Below are positions 34,203-44,423 of a stretch of DNA of 64,000 nucleotides, one piece after another (within the stretch, counting starts at the first letter, position 1; each line of letters opens with the position of its first letter). Below the pieces are notes generated by a model that saw nothing but the letters and a program-made list of their open reading frames with translations, did not search any database and was not told the origin of the DNA. Source of the DNA: Martinezella calliandrae (GTDB lineage: Bacteria > Pseudomonadota > Alphaproteobacteria > Rhizobiales > Rhizobiaceae); assembly GCF_030272695.1 (NCBI RefSeq), contig NZ_JARFYN010000006.1, positions 1-64,000 on the forward strand, written 5' to 3'. A program made the translations under genes and the position numbers.

Positions 34203-34611
34203 TGGTCGTCTCCAGATGAGGGGTCAGTGCGGCACGGATATCGTCCGGCCATGCAAGCGATTGATGAGTGTCGAGAGAGGTGGAAACGACCCGATGGCGG
34301 GCGGTCCACAGGACTTGGCCATGCGCCGAGACCTGATGTTCCAAATCGAGCGAGGAACGGCCGATACCGAGCACCGCCAGCACGAATTCAAGCTCGTCGC
34401 CCTGAAATCCGGGCCTAACGAAGGTCACGTCGAGCCGCACGGTTGGCACGCCGATGCGACGATCGTCGACCAGCACCTTCCAAGGGAAACCCAGCGAGGC
34501 GAAATAATCCTCCAGCACCCCGACGAGGATGTTTAGATACGATGGAAAGTAGGCGATCCCCGAGGGATCGCAGTCTCCGAAGCGCAGAGGTCTGGTGGTT
34601 TTGAACGCCAC
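34180..34611 (-). CDS. 4HBT-type acyl-CoA thioesterase
   Basis: A 143-residue hotdog-fold protein. RFGDCDPSGIAYFPSYLN (about 10-27) is the 4-hydroxybenzoyl-CoA thioesterase motif, the Asp in CDPSG being catalytic in that family. It releases CoA from aryl- or acyl-CoA, here perhaps to relieve trapped CoA esters. The start is a GTG at 34611 with GAGGCC upstream; no ATG is available. The gene is 8 bases from the preceding acyl-CoA dehydrogenase and overlaps the RidA gene. Confidence 0.85.
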   Translation of the reverse strand: MAFKTTRPLRFGDCDPSGIAYFPSYLNILVGVLEDYFASLGFPWKVLVDDRRIGVPTVRLDVTFVRPGFQGDELEFVLAVLGIGRSSLDLEHQVSAHGQVLWTARHRVVSTSLDTHQSLAWPDDIRAALTPHLETTNAHHPAT

Positions 34612-34619
34612 GGCCGGCC

Positions 34620-35801
34620 TCAGTTCGAAAAAGCGGCGATGCCGGTGATGGCGCGGCCGAGGATGAGGGCGTGAATGTCGTGGGTGCCCTCGTAGGTATT
34701 GACGACCTCGAGGTTGACGAGATGGCGAGCGATGCCGAACTCGTCCGATATGCCGTTGCCGCCGAGCATGTCGCGGGCGGCGCGGGCGATATCGAGCGCC
34801 TTGCCGCAGCTGTTGCGCTTCAGGATGGAGGTCAGTTCCACCGGCGGATGGCCATCTTCCTTCATGCGGCCGAGGCGCAGGCAGCCCTGCAGGCCGAGCG
34901 TAATCTCGGTCACCATGTCGGCAAGCTTCTTCTGGATGAGCTGGTTGGCGGCGAGCGGCCGGCCGAATTGCTTGCGATCAAGCACGTATTGCCGTGCCTT
35001 GGCATAGCAATCCTCAGCCGCACCCAAGGCACCCCAGGCAATGCCGAAGCGCGCGGAGTTAAGGCAGGTGAAGGGGCCTTTGAGACCGGAAACGTTCGGC
35101 ATCAGGTTTTCTTCCGGCACGAAGACATTGTCCATAACGACTTCGCCGGTGATGGAGGCTCGCAAGCCCACCTTGCCATGGATGGCGGGTGCGGACAGGC
35201 CTTTCCAGCCCTTTTCCAGGATGAAACCGCGGATAACGCCGTCTTCGGTCTTGGCCCAGACGACGAAGACGTCTGCGATCGGAGCGTTGGAGATCCAGGT
35301 CTTGCCACCGGTCAAGCTGTAGCCGCCATCGACCTTCTTCGCGCGGGTCACCATCGAGCCGGGGTCGGAGCCATGGTTCGGTTCGGTCAGGCCGAAGCAG
35401 CCGATCCATTCGCCGGTCGCAAGCTTCGGCAGATATTTCTGCTTCTGTGCCTCTGAGCCAAAGGCATCGATCGGTACCATGACGAGCGAGGACTGCACGC
35501 TCATCATCGAGCGATAGCCGCTGTCGACCCGTTCGACTTCGCGGGCAATCAGGCCATAGGCGACATAGCCGAGGCCGGCGCCGCCGTATTCTGGAGAAAT
35601 CGTCGGGCCAAGCAGGCCGAGTTCGCCCATTTCGCGGAAGATCGTCGGATCGGTCTTTTCGTGTCGGAAGGCCTCGAGCACGCGCGGTGCGAGCTTCTCC
35701 TGCGCGTAGGCGTAAGCCGTGTCCAGCACCATGCGTTCGTCATCGCTCAACTGCTCCGTCAGGCGGAACGGATCGGCCCAATCGAAAATCTCGCGGCTCA
35801 T
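34620..35801 (-). CDS. Glutaryl-CoA dehydrogenase-like acyl-CoA dehydrogenase
   Basis: A 393-residue flavin-dependent acyl-CoA dehydrogenase closest in pattern to glutaryl-CoA dehydrogenases: [19 protein letters not shown] at the start, [37 protein letters not shown], and the catalytic Glu (E371) in [21 protein letters not shown]. Glutaryl-CoA dehydrogenase oxidises and decarboxylates glutaryl-CoA to crotonyl-CoA. Its presence in this operon suggests that ring opening ends in a dicarboxylyl-CoA of the glutaryl/pimelyl type (inference). The ATG at 35801 follows GGGAG; the longer start is TTG. Confidence 0.9.
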   Translation of the reverse strand: MSREIFDWADPFRLTEQLSDDERMVLDTAYAYAQEKLAPRVLEAFRHEKTDPTIFREMGELGLLGPTISPEYGGAGLGYVAYGLIAREVERVDSGYRSMMSVQSSLVMVPIDAFGSEAQKQKYLPKLATGEWIGCFGLTEPNHGSDPGSMVTRAKKVDGGYSLTGGKTWISNAPIADVFVVWAKTEDGVIRGFILEKGWKGLSAPAIHGKVGLRASITGEVVMDNVFVPEENLMPNVSGLKGPFTCLNSARFGIAWGALGAAEDCYAKARQYVLDRKQFGRPLAANQLIQKKLADMVTEITLGLQGCLRLGRMKEDGHPPVELTSILKRNSCGKALDIARAARDMLGGNGISDEFGIARHLVNLEVVNTYEGTHDIHALILGRAITGIAAFSN

Positions 35802-35815
35802 GCTCGTATCTCCCA

Positions 35816-36997
35816 TCAATTTGTTTTCAGAAGTTCGCGCGCGACGATGAGTTTCTGAACCTCCGTCGCACCTTCGTAGATGCGAAGCGCGCGTATCTCC
35901 CGATAGAGTTTTTCCGCTATTTCTCCTACCTTGACACCACGCCCGCCAAAAAGCTGGACGGCGCGGTCGATGACAGCTTGCGCGGTTTCCGTGGCCGTCA
36001 TCTTAGCCATGGCCGCCTCGCGCGTCGTCGGCAGGTGCTGCACGTCGCGACGCCAGGCCGCCCGATAGGTGAGCAAGGCCGCCGCGTCGATGCCGGTCGC
36101 CATATCGCCGAGGGCGGCCTGCGTCAACTGAAGGTCGCCGAGCGTCGCGCCGAACATTGGCCGCGTGCGGACATGCGCTAGCGTCTCGTCCAGCGCTCGC
36201 CGCGCAAAGCCAAGGCTTGCGGCGGCAACGGAGGCTCGGAAAATATCGAGCGTGCGCATGGCAATCTTGAAGCCTTGGCCCGGCGCGCCGAGGCGGCGCG
36301 AAGCCGGTATGCGGCAATTCTCGAAACGGATCGTCGCCAGCGGATGCGGCGCGATCACCTCGATGCGCTCGGCGATCGAGAAGCCCGGATCGTCGGCGAA
36401 AATAATGAAGGCGGAAATGCCGCGCGTGCCCGGCGCCTCGCCTGTGCGAGCGAAGACGGTGTAGACATCGGCGATGCCGCCATTGGAAATCCAGGTCTTT
36501 TCACCGTCGAGGACATAGTGGTCGCCATCGGCACGTGCCGCGCAAGTCATTGCCGCGACATCCGAGCCGGCGTCCCTCTCCGACAACGCAAAAGCGGAAA
36601 GCCACTCGCCAGCGCGAACTTTCGGCAGCACGGCGGCACGCAGTTCCGCCGAGCCGGCAAGTCCGATCGCACCGGTGCCGAGACCCTGCATGGCGAAGGC
36701 GAAATCGGCGAGGCCGTCGTGCCAAGCGAGCGTTTCTCGGGCGAGACAGGCGAGGCGGGAATCGATCAGCGGTTCGCTATCGGATGTCCCGGTCGCGGCG
36801 GCGATGAGGCCGGCTTCGCCAAGCGCCTTGACCAGCCTGCGGCAGGCACCGTCTACATCGCCATGATCGATATCGGCCATGGCTGAGGACTTAGCGAAAG
36901 CGTCCATGTCAGCCAAAAATTCCCGGTGGCGTTCGTCGAAGAACGGCCAATCCAGATGGTCCCGGGTTGGACCGTTTAGGCTTGATGCAGCGGACAT
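35816..36997 (-). CDS. Acyl-CoA dehydrogenase
   Basis: A 393-residue FAD-dependent acyl-CoA dehydrogenase. Segments: [16 protein letters not shown] and [20 protein letters not shown] bind flavin and substrate; [18 protein letters not shown] and [44 protein letters not shown] form the C-terminal domain, with the likely catalytic Glu E375 in YEGATEVQ. Residues 1-60 are less conserved. The ATG at 36997 starts the conserved chain with GAGG just before it. It lies 4 bases from the hydratase gene and 14 bases before the second dehydrogenase. Confidence 0.9.
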   Translation of the reverse strand: MSAASSLNGPTRDHLDWPFFDERHREFLADMDAFAKSSAMADIDHGDVDGACRRLVKALGEAGLIAAATGTSDSEPLIDSRLACLARETLAWHDGLADFAFAMQGLGTGAIGLAGSAELRAAVLPKVRAGEWLSAFALSERDAGSDVAAMTCAARADGDHYVLDGEKTWISNGGIADVYTVFARTGEAPGTRGISAFIIFADDPGFSIAERIEVIAPHPLATIRFENCRIPASRRLGAPGQGFKIAMRTLDIFRASVAAASLGFARRALDETLAHVRTRPMFGATLGDLQLTQAALGDMATGIDAAALLTYRAAWRRDVQHLPTTREAAMAKMTATETAQAVIDRAVQLFGGRGVKVGEIAEKLYREIRALRIYEGATEVQKLIVARELLKTN

Positions 36998-37001
36998 CGC
37001 C

Positions 37002-37853
37002 TCAATTCCCCTGGAATTCAGGTTTGCGCTTGGCGGCGAAGGCCTCGAAGGCGCGGCGGAAATCCTGGGTCGCCATACAGACGGCCTGGGCCTGCGCCTC
37101 GGATTCAATCATCTCGTCGATACCCATCGCCCATTCCTGGTTCAGCATGGTCTTGGTCATGGAATGCGCGAACCATGGTCCGTCGGCCAGCGAACGGGCA
37201 AGCTTGACGGCTTCCTCTTCCAGATCGGCGCTGGCATGCAGGCCGTTGTAGAAGCCCCAGGCATGGCCTTCGGCTGATGTCATCGAGCGGCCGGTGAACA
37301 GCAGTTCGGCGGCGCGGCCCTGGCCGATGATGCGGGGCAGGATGCCGCAAGCGCCCATGTCAGCGCCGGCAAGACCGACGCGGGTGAACAGGAAGGCCGT
37401 CTTGGCTTCCGGCGTTGCCAGACGCATATCGGAGGCCATTGCCAGAATGGCGCCCGCGCCAGCGCAGATACCGTCGACAGCAGATATGATCGGCTGCGGA
37501 CATTTGCGCATAGCCTTAACCACATCGCCGGTCATGCGGGTGAAGGCCAGAAGCTCAGGCATTGCCATGCGGGTGAGCGGCTCGATGATCTCGAAGACAT
37601 CGCCGCCGGAAGAGAAATTGCCGCCAGCTCCAGTCAGCACCACGGTGCGAACGTCGCAGGCATAGGCGAGGTCGCGGAAGAGATCGCGCAGTTCCGCATA
37701 GCTGTCGAAGGTCAGCGGGTTTTTGCGTTCCGGCCGGTTCAGCCGGATCGTGGCGAGGCGGCCGTCATCGCTGACTTCCCAGAGGAAATGTTGCGCCCTG
37801 TAGTCCTTGAAGGGCTTGAGATGGCCCTGCATCGTCATATCCCGATCGCTCAT
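37002..37853 (-). CDS. Enoyl-CoA hydratase-family protein
   Basis: A 283-residue crotonase-fold protein. [15 protein letters not shown] (about 82-96) and the glycine-rich [20 protein letters not shown] (about 128-147) form the oxyanion hole; the position of the second catalytic acid reads [22 protein letters not shown], with Asp rather than the usual Glu. This substitution occurs in crotonases acting on cyclic CoA esters, so a ring hydratase or hydrolase is possible. The start ATG (37853) overlaps the stop of the SDR gene (ATGA), with GGGGAGG upstream; the longer frame is a shadow of the SDR gene. Confidence 0.88.
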   Translation of the reverse strand: MSDRDMTMQGHLKPFKDYRAQHFLWEVSDDGRLATIRLNRPERKNPLTFDSYAELRDLFRDLAYACDVRTVVLTGAGGNFSSGGDVFEIIEPLTRMAMPELLAFTRMTGDVVKAMRKCPQPIISAVDGICAGAGAILAMASDMRLATPEAKTAFLFTRVGLAGADMGACGILPRIIGQGRAAELLFTGRSMTSAEGHAWGFYNGLHASADLEEEAVKLARSLADGPWFAHSMTKTMLNQEWAMGIDEMIESEAQAQAVCMATQDFRRAFEAFAAKRKPEFQGN

Positions 37854-38638
37854 CCCGATAAAACCTCCCCACCGGCAACCGCGATTGCCTGTCCATTGAT
37901 CGATGCCGCCGCCGGCGACGCGAGCCATAGAACGGTGTCGGCAACCTCCTCGGGTTTGACGAGCCGTCCCTGCGGATTGAATTTGGTGAAATCCGAAAGC
38001 GCCTGTTCTGCCGTACGTCCCGTCTTGGCGACGATCGTCGCAATCGAGCGCTCGATGATCGCTGTATCGGTGAAACCGGGGCAGACGGCGTTGACCGTGA
38101 TGCCAGTCTTTGCCAGTTCCAGCGCCAGCGAGCGCGTCAGGCCGACGACCCCATGTTTGGCCGCGACATAGGCCGAAACATAACCATAGCCGGTCAGGCC
38201 CGCCGTCGAGGCGATGTTGATGATGCGAGCTCCGGCCCCATAGGCTTTGAGATCGGGCAGCGTGGCTTGCGTCACCAGGAAAACACCGGTGAGATCGACC
38301 GTCAAAACGCGGTTCCACATGTCCAGGCTGGTCTTCTCAAAGGGTGCGCTCGGCGCTTCGCCGGCGTTGTTGACGAGAATATCGACAGGGCCGAATTTTT
38401 CGCGGGCACTGTTCAGCCCGCGGGCAATCGCTTCGGCGCTGGTGACATCGAAATCATCAACGATCATGGCATTCGCGCCGATCTCTGCGGCGACGGCCTC
38501 CAGTTTCTCTCTTTTCCGCCCAGCCACCGTCACGCGTGCACCTTCGGCAGCGAGCGCGCGCGCGATTGCGGCCCCGATGCCACTGCCGGCGCCGGTGACG
38601 AGGGCATGACGGCCCGCGAGTTTGCCGGTCGTCGTCAT
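37850..38638 (-). CDS. SDR-family oxidoreductase of the aminobenzoyl-CoA operon
   Basis: A 262-residue classical SDR with [15 protein letters not shown] (about 15-29), [11 protein letters not shown], Ser in [24 protein letters not shown], catalytic Tyr/Lys in YVAAK, and PGFTDT. It would oxidise or reduce a hydroxyl/keto CoA intermediate with NAD(P). GAGGAACC lies just before the ATG at 38638; an in-frame upstream extension overlaps the previous gene and lacks homology. It sits 7 bases after the monooxygenase/reductase gene and overlaps the hydratase by 4 bases, so it is translationally coupled to both. Confidence 0.9.
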   Translation of the reverse strand: MTTTGKLAGRHALVTGAGSGIGAAIARALAAEGARVTVAGRKREKLEAVAAEIGANAMIVDDFDVTSAEAIARGLNSAREKFGPVDILVNNAGEAPSAPFEKTSLDMWNRVLTVDLTGVFLVTQATLPDLKAYGAGARIINIASTAGLTGYGYVSAYVAAKHGVVGLTRSLALELAKTGITVNAVCPGFTDTAIIERSIATIVAKTGRTAEQALSDFTKFNPQGRLVKPEEVADTVLWLASPAAASINGQAIAVAGGEVLSG

Positions 38639-38645
38639 CGGTTCC

Positions 38646-40964
38646 TCACTTTGCCGGCGCGGCAGCGGCCGCGCGGGCAAGATTGGTTTCGTATTGCGTT
38701 TTGCCCGAGAGATATTGCTTCGGCCAGGGGATCGAGGTCAGGCCGATCTTGGCGGCTTCGTGCAGAGACCAGGCAGGGTCGGCCAGATGCGCGCGGGCGA
38801 CGGCGCAGAGATCGGCTCGGCCGGCGGCGATGATCGAATTGGCGTGGTCCGCCTCCGAGATCGCGCCGACGGCTATGGTCGGAATGCCGATCTCATTGCG
38901 GATCTTGTCGGAGAACGGCGTCTGGAATAGGCGACCATAGACCGGCTTTTCCTCCTTCGACACCTGTCCGGATGAGCAATCGATCAAGTCGGCGCCGGCG
39001 TCCTTGAACATGGCCGCGAAGATTGCGGCATCCTCCGGCGTGTTGCCGCCGTCCGTCCAGTCATGGCAGGAAAGACGGACGGACATGGGCTTGTAATCCG
39101 GCCAGATCGCACGCATGGCCCGGAAGACCTCCAAGGGGTAACGGGCGCGGTTTTCGTGGCTGCCGCCGTATTCGTCATCGCGCAAATTGGTGAGCGGCGA
39201 CAAGAAGCTCGACAGGAGATAGCCGTGGGCGCAATGCAGCTCCAGCCAATCGGCACCGGTGGTAATTGCGAGCTCGGTCGCGCGGATGAAATCGGCCTTG
39301 ACGCGATCCATGTCGGCACGGTCCATGGCCTTCGGGACCTGACTGTCCTTGAGATAGGGGACGGCGGAGGCTGAGATCAGCGGCCATTCGCCTTCGGCAA
39401 CCGGCTGATCGATGCCTTCCCAAGCGACCTTCGTCGCGCCCTTGCGGCCGGCATGACCGAGCTGGATGCCGACCTTGGCGGCGCTGTTTGTGTGTACGAA
39501 TTCGACAAGCCGCCTCCATTGTGCCGCCTGTTCTTCGTTCCAAAGACCAAGGCAGCCGGGCGTAATGCGGGCATCCGGCGTGACGCAGGTCATTTCTGCA
39601 AATACCAGGCCGGCACCGCCGAGCGCGCGAGAACCGAGATGGATGATGTGGAAATCGTTCATCACGCCGTTTTCCGCCGAATACATCGCCATCGGAGAAA
39701 CGACGATGCGGTTGACGAGCGTCACGTCGCGCAACTGATAGGGCGTGAACATCGGCGGCAGGCAGCGGTCGTTGCCGACAGCAAGGCCGGACTTCTTTGC
39801 GAACCAGCGCTCGTAGCCTTCGAGCCAGTTTTTATCGCGCAGGCGAAGGTTCTCGTGGCTAATGCGCTGCGAGCGGGTCAACATCGAGTACATGAACTGC
39901 TCGGGTTCCAGCGTGTCGGCATAACGCCGCCCGACCACTTCGAACCATTCCATGGCGTTGCGCGCCGCATTCTGGATACGGGCGACGTCGACGCGGCGGA
40001 TCTCCTCATAGGTCTCAAGGACTGCCGGTATCTTGTCCTTGCTGTGCCCGTGAAGCTGGAACTGCCGCGTCAGTTCGATGGCGTCGTCAATGGCGAGCTT
40101 GGTGCCGGAACCGATAGCAAAATGAGCGGTGTGGGCTGCATCGCCCATCAGCACGACGTGCGAATTGCCGTTGAAATGGCTCCACTTGCCGCAGATCAGC
40201 CGGTTGAAATTCAACCAGGCCGAGCCGCGGAGATGGCGAGCATTGGTCATCAGTGCGGCGCCGTCGAGCACTTCCGAGAACAGGTTTTCGCAAAATGAGA
40301 TCGAGCCGTCCTGATCCATCTTGTCGAGGCCGTGGGCAAGGTAGGCTTCCTCGGTCGTCTCGACGATGAAGGTCGAGGTCTTGTCGTCGAACTTGTAGAT
40401 ATGCGCCTGGAACCAGCCGTGCTCGCTCTTGCGGAAATCGAAGGTGAAGGCGTCGTAGAGCTTATTGGTGCCGAGCCAGATATAACGGTTCGGCCGCGTG
40501 ATCATGTCCGGCTGGAAGACTTCGGGATAGTGGTTGCGAATCCGTGAGTTCAGGCCATCCGAGCCAATAATCAGGTCCGCGTCCGGAAAATCGAGATGGG
40601 ACGTGACATCGGTTTCGAAAATCAGTTCGACGCCAAGAGCCTCGCAGCGCTTCTGCAGGATATTCAAGAGTTTCTTGCGGCCAATGCCAACGAAGCCGTG
40701 ACCGGAAGTGCGCTGGCGCGTGCCCTTGAACCACACTTCGATATCGTCCCAATGGTTGAAGGCATCTTCGATTTCGGCGGCGCTTTCAAGATCCCATTGG
40801 CGCATCGACACCATGGTGGCATCGGAGAAGACCACGCCCCAGCCGAAAGTGTCATAGGGGCGGTTGCGCTCGACAACCTTGATGGAATGCTCGGGATGCA
40901 GCTTCTTCATCAGAAGCCCGAAATAGAGCCCCGCGGGGCCGCCGCCGATGCAGACGATTTTCAT
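38646..40964 (-). CDS. 2-Aminobenzoyl-CoA monooxygenase/reductase-type flavoenzyme
   Basis: A 772-residue fusion. Residues 1 to about 395 are an FAD aromatic hydroxylase: [10 protein letters not shown] at 7-16, [17 protein letters not shown] and [24 protein letters not shown]. From about 400 to the end is an old-yellow-enzyme domain ([64 protein letters not shown]). This two-domain design defines the Azoarcus evansii anthraniloyl-CoA enzyme, which hydroxylates at C5 and then reduces the ring. Databases name relatives bifunctional salicylyl-CoA 5-hydroxylase/oxidoreductase, so salicylyl-CoA is the main alternative substrate. GGAGG precedes the ATG. It heads an eight-gene operon with a palindrome 44 bases upstream. 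Confidence 0.88.
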   Translation of the reverse strand: MKIVCIGGGPAGLYFGLLMKKLHPEHSIKVVERNRPYDTFGWGVVFSDATMVSMRQWDLESAAEIEDAFNHWDDIEVWFKGTRQRTSGHGFVGIGRKKLLNILQKRCEALGVELIFETDVTSHLDFPDADLIIGSDGLNSRIRNHYPEVFQPDMITRPNRYIWLGTNKLYDAFTFDFRKSEHGWFQAHIYKFDDKTSTFIVETTEEAYLAHGLDKMDQDGSISFCENLFSEVLDGAALMTNARHLRGSAWLNFNRLICGKWSHFNGNSHVVLMGDAAHTAHFAIGSGTKLAIDDAIELTRQFQLHGHSKDKIPAVLETYEEIRRVDVARIQNAARNAMEWFEVVGRRYADTLEPEQFMYSMLTRSQRISHENLRLRDKNWLEGYERWFAKKSGLAVGNDRCLPPMFTPYQLRDVTLVNRIVVSPMAMYSAENGVMNDFHIIHLGSRALGGAGLVFAEMTCVTPDARITPGCLGLWNEEQAAQWRRLVEFVHTNSAAKVGIQLGHAGRKGATKVAWEGIDQPVAEGEWPLISASAVPYLKDSQVPKAMDRADMDRVKADFIRATELAITTGADWLELHCAHGYLLSSFLSPLTNLRDDEYGGSHENRARYPLEVFRAMRAIWPDYKPMSVRLSCHDWTDGGNTPEDAAIFAAMFKDAGADLIDCSSGQVSKEEKPVYGRLFQTPFSDKIRNEIGIPTIAVGAISEADHANSIIAAGRADLCAVARAHLADPAWSLHEAAKIGLTSIPWPKQYLSGKTQYETNLARAAAAAPAK

Positions 40965-41007
40965 CGCTTATTCCTCCTGTGACACCGAAGTGGGGGTCAC
41001 TCGAATT

Positions 41008-41021
41008 ATTTAAGTTTAAAA
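41008..41021. promoter_or_regulatory. TTTTAAGCTTAAAA-type palindrome, copy 1
   Basis: ATTTAAGTTTAAAA, two mismatches to the perfect palindrome at 61870. Its right edge is about 44-57 bases upstream of the monooxygenase/reductase ATG, a usual operator position. Confidence 0.6.
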
Positions 41022-41137
41022 TATCTTGTCGCTGCTATTCGTCAAGAGTTGTCTTGCGGAAGTCTCGGCACTGAAAACGATCCCGATGGCGCGATGGGAT
41101 CAAAATATGCTTTTAAATCAATGCGAAGTGAATATTG

Positions 41138-41151
41138 TTTTATGCTTAAAA
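41138..41151. promoter_or_regulatory. TTTTAAGCTTAAAA-type palindrome, copy 2
   Basis: TTTTATGCTTAAAA, one mismatch to the perfect palindrome, about 116 bases upstream of the CoA-ligase start. Confidence 0.6.
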
Positions 41152-41266
41152 TTTCTTGCTTGAAGATTTGCATCTTCGGTGCAATCATTTTCCGCAATGC
41201 TACACATGCCACCGGGAGATCGGCGTGGGTTGGCGAATTGGGTCGAGAGGAATGCGGGAGCGAACT

Positions 41267-42880
41267 ATGCTTGGACCGACCGGTCATACCGATACATTCA
41301 CGCGCGACAACCTGCCGTCGGTGGGGGAATGGCCGGAAATTTTGCTGGACGGGTTCAACTATCCCGAATGGTTGAATGCGGGTGTCGAACTCAGTGACCG
41401 CATGGTCGAGCGCGGTTTCGGCGATCACGTGGCGCTGATCGGCAATGGCCGCCGCCGTACTTACAAGGAACTGGCGGACTGGACCAATCGCATCGCTCAT
41501 GCGCTCGTCGAGAATTTCGGTATCAAGCCCGGCAATCGCGTTCTGATCCGCTCGGGCAATAATCCGGCGATGATCGCCTGCTGGCTGGCAGTGACCAAGG
41601 TGGGCGCCGTGGCGGTCAATACCATGCCGATGCTCAGAGTGGGCGAGCTTTCTAAGATCATCGACAAGGCGCAAATCTCCTTCGCGCTCTGCGACACAAG
41701 GCTGCTGGAAGAACTGGTTGCGGCTGCGAAGGACAGCCGGTTTCTGAGGCAGGTCGTCGGCTTTGACGGCACCGCCAATCACGATGCCGAACTTGACCGT
41801 ATCGCCCTCAACAAGCCGGTGCGCTTCGAGGCAGCCAAGACAGGGCGGGACGATGTGGCGCTGCTCGGCTTCACCTCGGGGTCGACGGGCGTTCCCAAGG
41901 CCACGATGCATTTCCATCGGGATATCCTCATCATCGCCGATGCCTATGCCAAGGAAGTCCTGCAGGTGACGCCGGAGGATGTTTTCATCGGCTCGCCGCC
42001 GATCGCCTTTACCTTCGGGCTTGGCGGCCTCGTCGTCTTCCCGCTGCGCTTCGGGGCATCGACGGCGCTATTGGAAAACGCCTCACCGAAGAACATGGTC
42101 GAGATCATTCAGGAATACGGCGCGACGATCAGTTTCACCGCACCGACCGCCTACCGCGCCATGCTGGCCGCGATGGAGGAGGGGGCAGATCTTTCCTCGC
42201 TGCGGATTGCAGTTTCCGCCGGCGAGACGCTGCCGGGGCCGATCTTCGAAGAGTGGACCCGAAAGACCGGCAAGCCGATCCTAGACGGTATCGGCTCGAC
42301 CGAGCTGCTGCATATCTTCATCTCCAATCGGGTTGACGACGCGAGGCCCAATTGCACTGGCAAGCCGCTCGCCGGCTATGAGGCGTGCGTCGTGGACGAC
42401 GATATGAACGAAGTTCCGCGCGGCGCGATCGGCAAGCTTGCTGTTCGCGGCCCGATCGGTTGCCGCTATCTCGCCGATCACCGTCAGGTCGATTATGTGA
42501 GAGATGGCTGGAACCTGACCGGGGACAGCTTCATCGAGGATGAAGACGGCTATTTTCATTTCGCCGCGCGCTCCGACGATATCATTCTGTCGGCCGGATA
42601 CAATATTGCCGGGCCGGAAGTGGAGGCGGCGCTTCTATCGCATGCCGACGTGCTGGAATGCGCCGTCATCGGCAAGCCGGACGAGGATCGTGGCCATATC
42701 GTTCAGGCGCATGTGGTACTGAAGCCCGGCATCATGGGCTCGGATTTGTTGGCAAAGACGCTGCAGGATCACGTCAAAGCAGTGATCGCGCCCTACAAAT
42801 ATCCCCGGTCGATCCTCTTCGTGGACGCTTTGCCGAAAACTGAATCGGGCAAGATACAGCGCTTCCGCCTGCGTAGCTAA
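41267..42880 (+). CDS. Benzoate/2-aminobenzoate-CoA ligase family protein
   Basis: A 537-residue ANL-superfamily ligase. The P-loop is LLGFTSGSTGVPKATMHFHRD (about 200-220), with the later signature GIGSTELLHIFISN, adenosine-binding DGWNLTGDSF and C-terminal hinge RSDDIILSAGYNIAGPEVE, ending PKTESGKIQRFRLR with the catalytic lysine. The STELLHIFISN block is typical of benzoate- and 2-aminobenzoate-CoA ligases. It makes aryl-CoA from the acid with ATP. The ATG at 41267 has GGGAG at good spacing; an ATG 15 bases upstream abuts its own site. It is divergent from the monooxygenase/reductase operon, which would use its product. Confidence 0.88.
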   Translation: MLGPTGHTDTFTRDNLPSVGEWPEILLDGFNYPEWLNAGVELSDRMVERGFGDHVALIGNGRRRTYKELADWTNRIAHALVENFGIKPGNRVLIRSGNNPAMIACWLAVTKVGAVAVNTMPMLRVGELSKIIDKAQISFALCDTRLLEELVAAAKDSRFLRQVVGFDGTANHDAELDRIALNKPVRFEAAKTGRDDVALLGFTSGSTGVPKATMHFHRDILIIADAYAKEVLQVTPEDVFIGSPPIAFTFGLGGLVVFPLRFGASTALLENASPKNMVEIIQEYGATISFTAPTAYRAMLAAMEEGADLSSLRIAVSAGETLPGPIFEEWTRKTGKPILDGIGSTELLHIFISNRVDDARPNCTGKPLAGYEACVVDDDMNEVPRGAIGKLAVRGPIGCRYLADHRQVDYVRDGWNLTGDSFIEDEDGYFHFAARSDDIILSAGYNIAGPEVEAALLSHADVLECAVIGKPDEDRGHIVQAHVVLKPGIMGSDLLAKTLQDHVKAVIAPYKYPRSILFVDALPKTESGKIQRFRLRS

Positions 42881-42913
42881 AGATACCGTCAGGCGACGTT
42901 TTCCTGCCTCGTC

Positions 42914-43477
42914 TCACTTGCCCGGCTCTTTCGGATTCCAAAGCAGCGTTTCGGCACCTTTTTCATAAGCCATGCCCTTGGGATAGCTGATGGCCTCGAA
43001 TTGCAAACCCCATGGTGCCTGGAAGTAAAGGATGGAATGGCCAGCTGCCGGGCCATCGGTGATTGGCAACATCCCTAGCCGCGTTTCAATGTTCTTGCTG
43101 TCCAGATAAGCCTTGGCCGCATCAATATCGTCAACGTAGAGCGAGATATGAAACGCACCGATGTCGCTGTTCTTCTGCTTGAGGTCCCGCTGATCGGGTG
43201 CTGAATATTCGAACAATTCGATGTTCGATCCGAAGCCGCACCGCACTTGTGTTATCTGTTTTATTTCAGCTTTGGGGTCGACACCGAGCAGATCGGTCAT
43301 GAACGTTCCCTTATCACCAGCAAACGGTCCGAATGACATTATGACTTGGCAGCCGAGTACATTCTCGAAGAAATCGATCGCTTGCTTCATATCTGGCACC
43401 GTAAGCCCCGTATGGTCGTGACCACGAAGACCGGGCAGCCCGGCGATTTTAGTCACTGCTGACACAGGGTATTTCAT
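42914..43477 (-). CDS. VOC-family (glyoxalase/dioxygenase-like) protein
   Basis: A 187-residue protein with a paired beta-alpha-beta-beta-beta VOC fold: GHDHTGLTVPDMKQAIDFFENVLGCQVI at about 19-46 and DIGAFHISLYVDDIDAAKAYL at about 105-125. Candidate metal ligands are His22 or His20, Glu in NIELFEYS, His in GAFHISL and Glu in GLQFEAISYP. Dioxygenase, epimerase or lyase roles are all possible. GGAGAG upstream supports the ATG. It lies 91 bases after the last gene of the Opp/Dpp-type importer on the same strand and may be its distal gene; the gap has an imperfect hairpin. Confidence 0.8.
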   Translation of the reverse strand: MKYPVSAVTKIAGLPGLRGHDHTGLTVPDMKQAIDFFENVLGCQVIMSFGPFAGDKGTFMTDLLGVDPKAEIKQITQVRCGFGSNIELFEYSAPDQRDLKQKNSDIGAFHISLYVDDIDAAKAYLDSKNIETRLGMLPITDGPAAGHSILYFQAPWGLQFEAISYPKGMAYEKGAETLLWNPKEPGK

Positions 43478-43517
43478 AGTGACTCTCCATTTTTTATGCC
43501 GCTCTTGTTGCCCTCTC

Positions 43518-43544
43518 GCTGGTACCTGCGGCTCAGGTGCCAGC
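43518..43544. other. Inverted repeat between importer operon and VOC gene
   Basis: GCTGGTACCTG (43518-43528) and CAGGTGCCAGC (43534-43544) form an 11-bp stem with one G-T pair. No T-tract follows, so it may be a processing hairpin or weak terminator. Confidence 0.45.
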
Positions 43545-43568
43545 TTTGCGCCCCCTTCGGGTGACGAT

Positions 43569-44423
43569 TCAAGCTCCGGACGCTTCCGCCATCAGGCTCT
43601 CGCGGCCGAGCCACTTCGGGTCGATTTCCGGTAGCGGAATGGCGTCTAGCAGCATGCGGGTATAACTGGCGGCGGGCGCCGCAAAGACACGCTCGCAGTC
43701 GCCTTCTTCCACTACTCGGCCCTGGCGCATCACATAGACGCGGTCGCAAACGGCGCGAATGACGGAGAGGTCGTGGCTGATGAAGGCCATGGAGAGGCCC
43801 AGATCGCGGGAAAGCTCCTTCAGCAAGTTTAGCACCTGCGCCTGTGTCGAGACATCGAGGCCCGAGACGATTTCGTCGGCAAGCACGAAGTCCGGCTCCA
43901 GGAGGGCTGCGCGGGCGATGCCGATGCGTTGGCGCTGGCCGCCGGAAAGTTCATGCGGATTGCGGTCGAGACAGGCATGCGGCAGCGTCACCCGGTCGAG
44001 GATCGCGTCGATCCGGCGCTCGGCAGCCTGCCGGTCTGTTGCCAGCCCATGCAGCAGCAGCGGTTCGACCAGGATGCGGCGGATCGTATGGCGCGGATTG
44101 AGCGAGGCCATCGGGTCCTGGAAAATCATCTGCATGCGCCGGCGCAGCGGCCGCATCTCCGTGTCCGACATATGGGTGATGTCCTTGCCATCGAAATGGA
44201 TCGTGCCGGTCGAGAGGTCGATCAGCCGCAGCAGCGCCCGCCCAAGCGTCGTCTTGCCGGAGCCGCTTTCGCCGACGATGCCGACGGTTTCGCCGCGGCG
44301 GATTTCGATATCGACGCTGTGCAGCGCCTTAATGCCAACGCCAGGCGGGCCAAACAGATGGCGTTTTGCGCCGTAGGTGACGTCGATGCCTTTTGCGGAA
44401 AGGAGGATGTCGGACTGACTCAT
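43569..44423 (-). CDS. Opp/Dpp-type ABC transporter ATP-binding protein (DppF-like)
   Basis: A 284-residue ATPase with Walker A GESGSGKTT (about 51-59), Q-loop FQDPMASLNPRHTI, signature LSGGQRQRIGIARA, Walker B DFVLADEIVSGLD (Glu retained) and H-loop ISHDLSV. FQDPMASLNPR is typical of the second ATPase of oligopeptide importers. It is slightly shorter than DppF/OppF because the C-terminal oligopeptide extension is trimmed. The start overlaps the previous gene by 4 bases (ATGA). It energises uptake by the permeases encoded just upstream. Confidence 0.92.
   Translation of the reverse strand: MSQSDILLSAKGIDVTYGAKRHLFGPPGVGIKALHSVDIEIRRGETVGIVGESGSGKTTLGRALLRLIDLSTGTIHFDGKDITHMSDTEMRPLRRRMQMIFQDPMASLNPRHTIRRILVEPLLLHGLATDRQAAERRIDAILDRVTLPHACLDRNPHELSGGQRQRIGIARAALLEPDFVLADEIVSGLDVSTQAQVLNLLKELSRDLGLSMAFISHDLSVIRAVCDRVYVMRQGRVVEEGDCERVFAAPAASYTRMLLDAIPLPEIDPKWLGRESLMAEASGA

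Larger units (their letters stand above)
40965..41266. promoter_or_regulatory. Divergent control region of operon and CoA ligase
   Basis: 302 bases between two head-to-head genes of the same pathway. It is clearly AT-richer than its surroundings and contains two copies of the recurring palindrome (41008-41021 and 41138-41151), one near each gene. No gene was recognised here. Confidence 0.6.
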
